A DNA stretch of 64,000 bases. It comes from DRWZ01 sp964601505. GTDB lineage: Bacteria > Calescibacteriota > Calescibacteriia > Calescibacteriales > Calescibacteriaceae. Position 1 is the first letter of the stretch, and every line of letters begins with the position of its first letter. Below the pieces are notes generated by a model. The model had not been told where the DNA came from and did not search any database. It worked only from the letters and a program-made list of their open reading frames with translations. The translations under genes were made by a program, and so were the position numbers. The DNA is taken from NCBI GenBank assembly GCA_964601505.1, contig CAZRNR010000002.1, positions 23,646 through 87,645 of the forward strand. The letters are read 5' to 3'. Below are positions 63,844 to 64,000 of the stretch, one piece after another.

Positions 63844-64000
63844 TTGAGAGGGGAGAAAAACAGGAGGAGAAACAAGGAGGACAGACTTTCAAGGATAGAA
63901 AAATTACTGGAGCACTTGATTGAAAGACAGAAGAAAACCGATGAACAGATAAGGGAAACTGCCAGAAGAATAAGGCAACTTGGGGAGGAAACTGATAGAA
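63844..64000 (+). CDS. coiled-coil protein, 3' end cut by window
   Basis: An open frame from TTG 63844 (GGAGG 10 nt upstream) runs to the window end, giving 52 residues. They form a charged heptad pattern (SRIEKLLEHLIERQKKTDEQI, QLGEETDR), as at the start of DUF3782/TMF-like coiled-coil nucleases or the hyperthermophile multicopy families. Too little is present to name it. Confidence 0.4.
   Translation, partial: MRGEKNRRRNKEDRLSRIEKLLEHLIERQKKTDEQIRETARRIRQLGEETDR

Noticed and set aside
1..64000. CRISPR array to go with cas6
   Set aside because: No set of regularly spaced 25-40 bp repeats is visible in any intergenic region; the 55-bp pair at 1.9 kb is a single duplicated contig end.

Overview
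The window looks like a draft-genome scaffold from an AT-rich, diderm and probably thermophilic bacterium. It contains two 100-N assembly gaps and is about one third G+C by eye. Outer-membrane-type barrels ending in Phe, lipoproteins with a Cys lipobox, a TonB/TolA-like protein and a periplasmic-type SodC indicate an outer membrane. Heavy use of AGA/AGG for Arg and ATA for Ile, a long archaeal-size RtcB and endonuclease V would suit a thermophile. No gene here fixes the phylum, so I leave the lineage open.

Layout. 1-1.8 kb: a MoeB/ThiF-type gene directly behind ribosomal protein L21, then an alpha/beta hydrolase. 1.8-2.1 kb: a gap flanked by a 55-bp direct repeat, most likely an assembly artefact. 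2.4-10.4 kb: C-terminal processing protease, tRNA-Arg(CCG), an Ig-repeat envelope protein, a barrel protein, a zinc-ribbon/adenylate cyclase/AAA/TPR regulator and PlsC. 10.4-14.7 kb: rhomboid protease, the overlapping enoyl-CoA hydratase/IMPase/AnmK operon and a Fur-family regulator. 14.9-23.3 kb: CcmB-like permease, HtpX, CCA-adding enzyme, purM with an acyl-CoA dehydrogenase, RtcB and GalU. 23.8-31.8 kb: SodC, PhoD (interrupted by the second gap), gamma-carbonic anhydrase, DUF502, HU, endonuclease V, ParB, an LppM-like lipoprotein and a porin. 31.9-47.7 kb: RibD, heme O synthase, a relic of an IS200/IS605 right end, a CgeB-like glycosyltransferase, an orphan Cas6, an EtfD/heterodisulfide-reductase-like membrane Fe-S protein, two GT-C-like membrane proteins, a GMC oxidoreductase, a NagD-like HAD, an SDR and a further GT-C-like protein. 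47.7-64 kb: two copies of an undescribed MITE-like element, tRNA-Leu(CAA), an SCP2 protein, an acidic-linker porin, L25, a lipoprotein-type GH1, a GYD protein, SmpB, a TonB-like protein, a large lipoprotein, an isolated atpG, DUF885, a broken SGNH-hydrolase gene and a truncated coiled-coil gene.

How the genes fit together. Fatty-acid oxidation recurs: acyl-CoA dehydrogenase, enoyl-CoA hydratase, a membrane Fe-S oxidoreductase able to pass electrons to quinone, a long-chain-alcohol-oxidase-like GMC enzyme and an SCP2 lipid-binding protein. Heme/cytochrome assembly (CcmB-like, CtaB) points to respiration. Envelope building and glycosylation (GalU, CgeB-like, three GT-C-like proteins, porins, lipoproteins) form another block. 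Translation and RNA genes (L21, L25, SmpB, RtcB, CCA enzyme, two tRNAs) are scattered singly rather than in classical operons.

The least explained parts are non-coding. One is a dense run of hairpins at 34.05-34.30 kb that resembles a TnpB omega-RNA/right end without tnpB, lying 1.5 kb from a Cas6 gene that has no CRISPR array or other cas gene in the window. The other is a pair of TIR/TSD-bounded non-autonomous elements at 48.1 and 54.2 kb.
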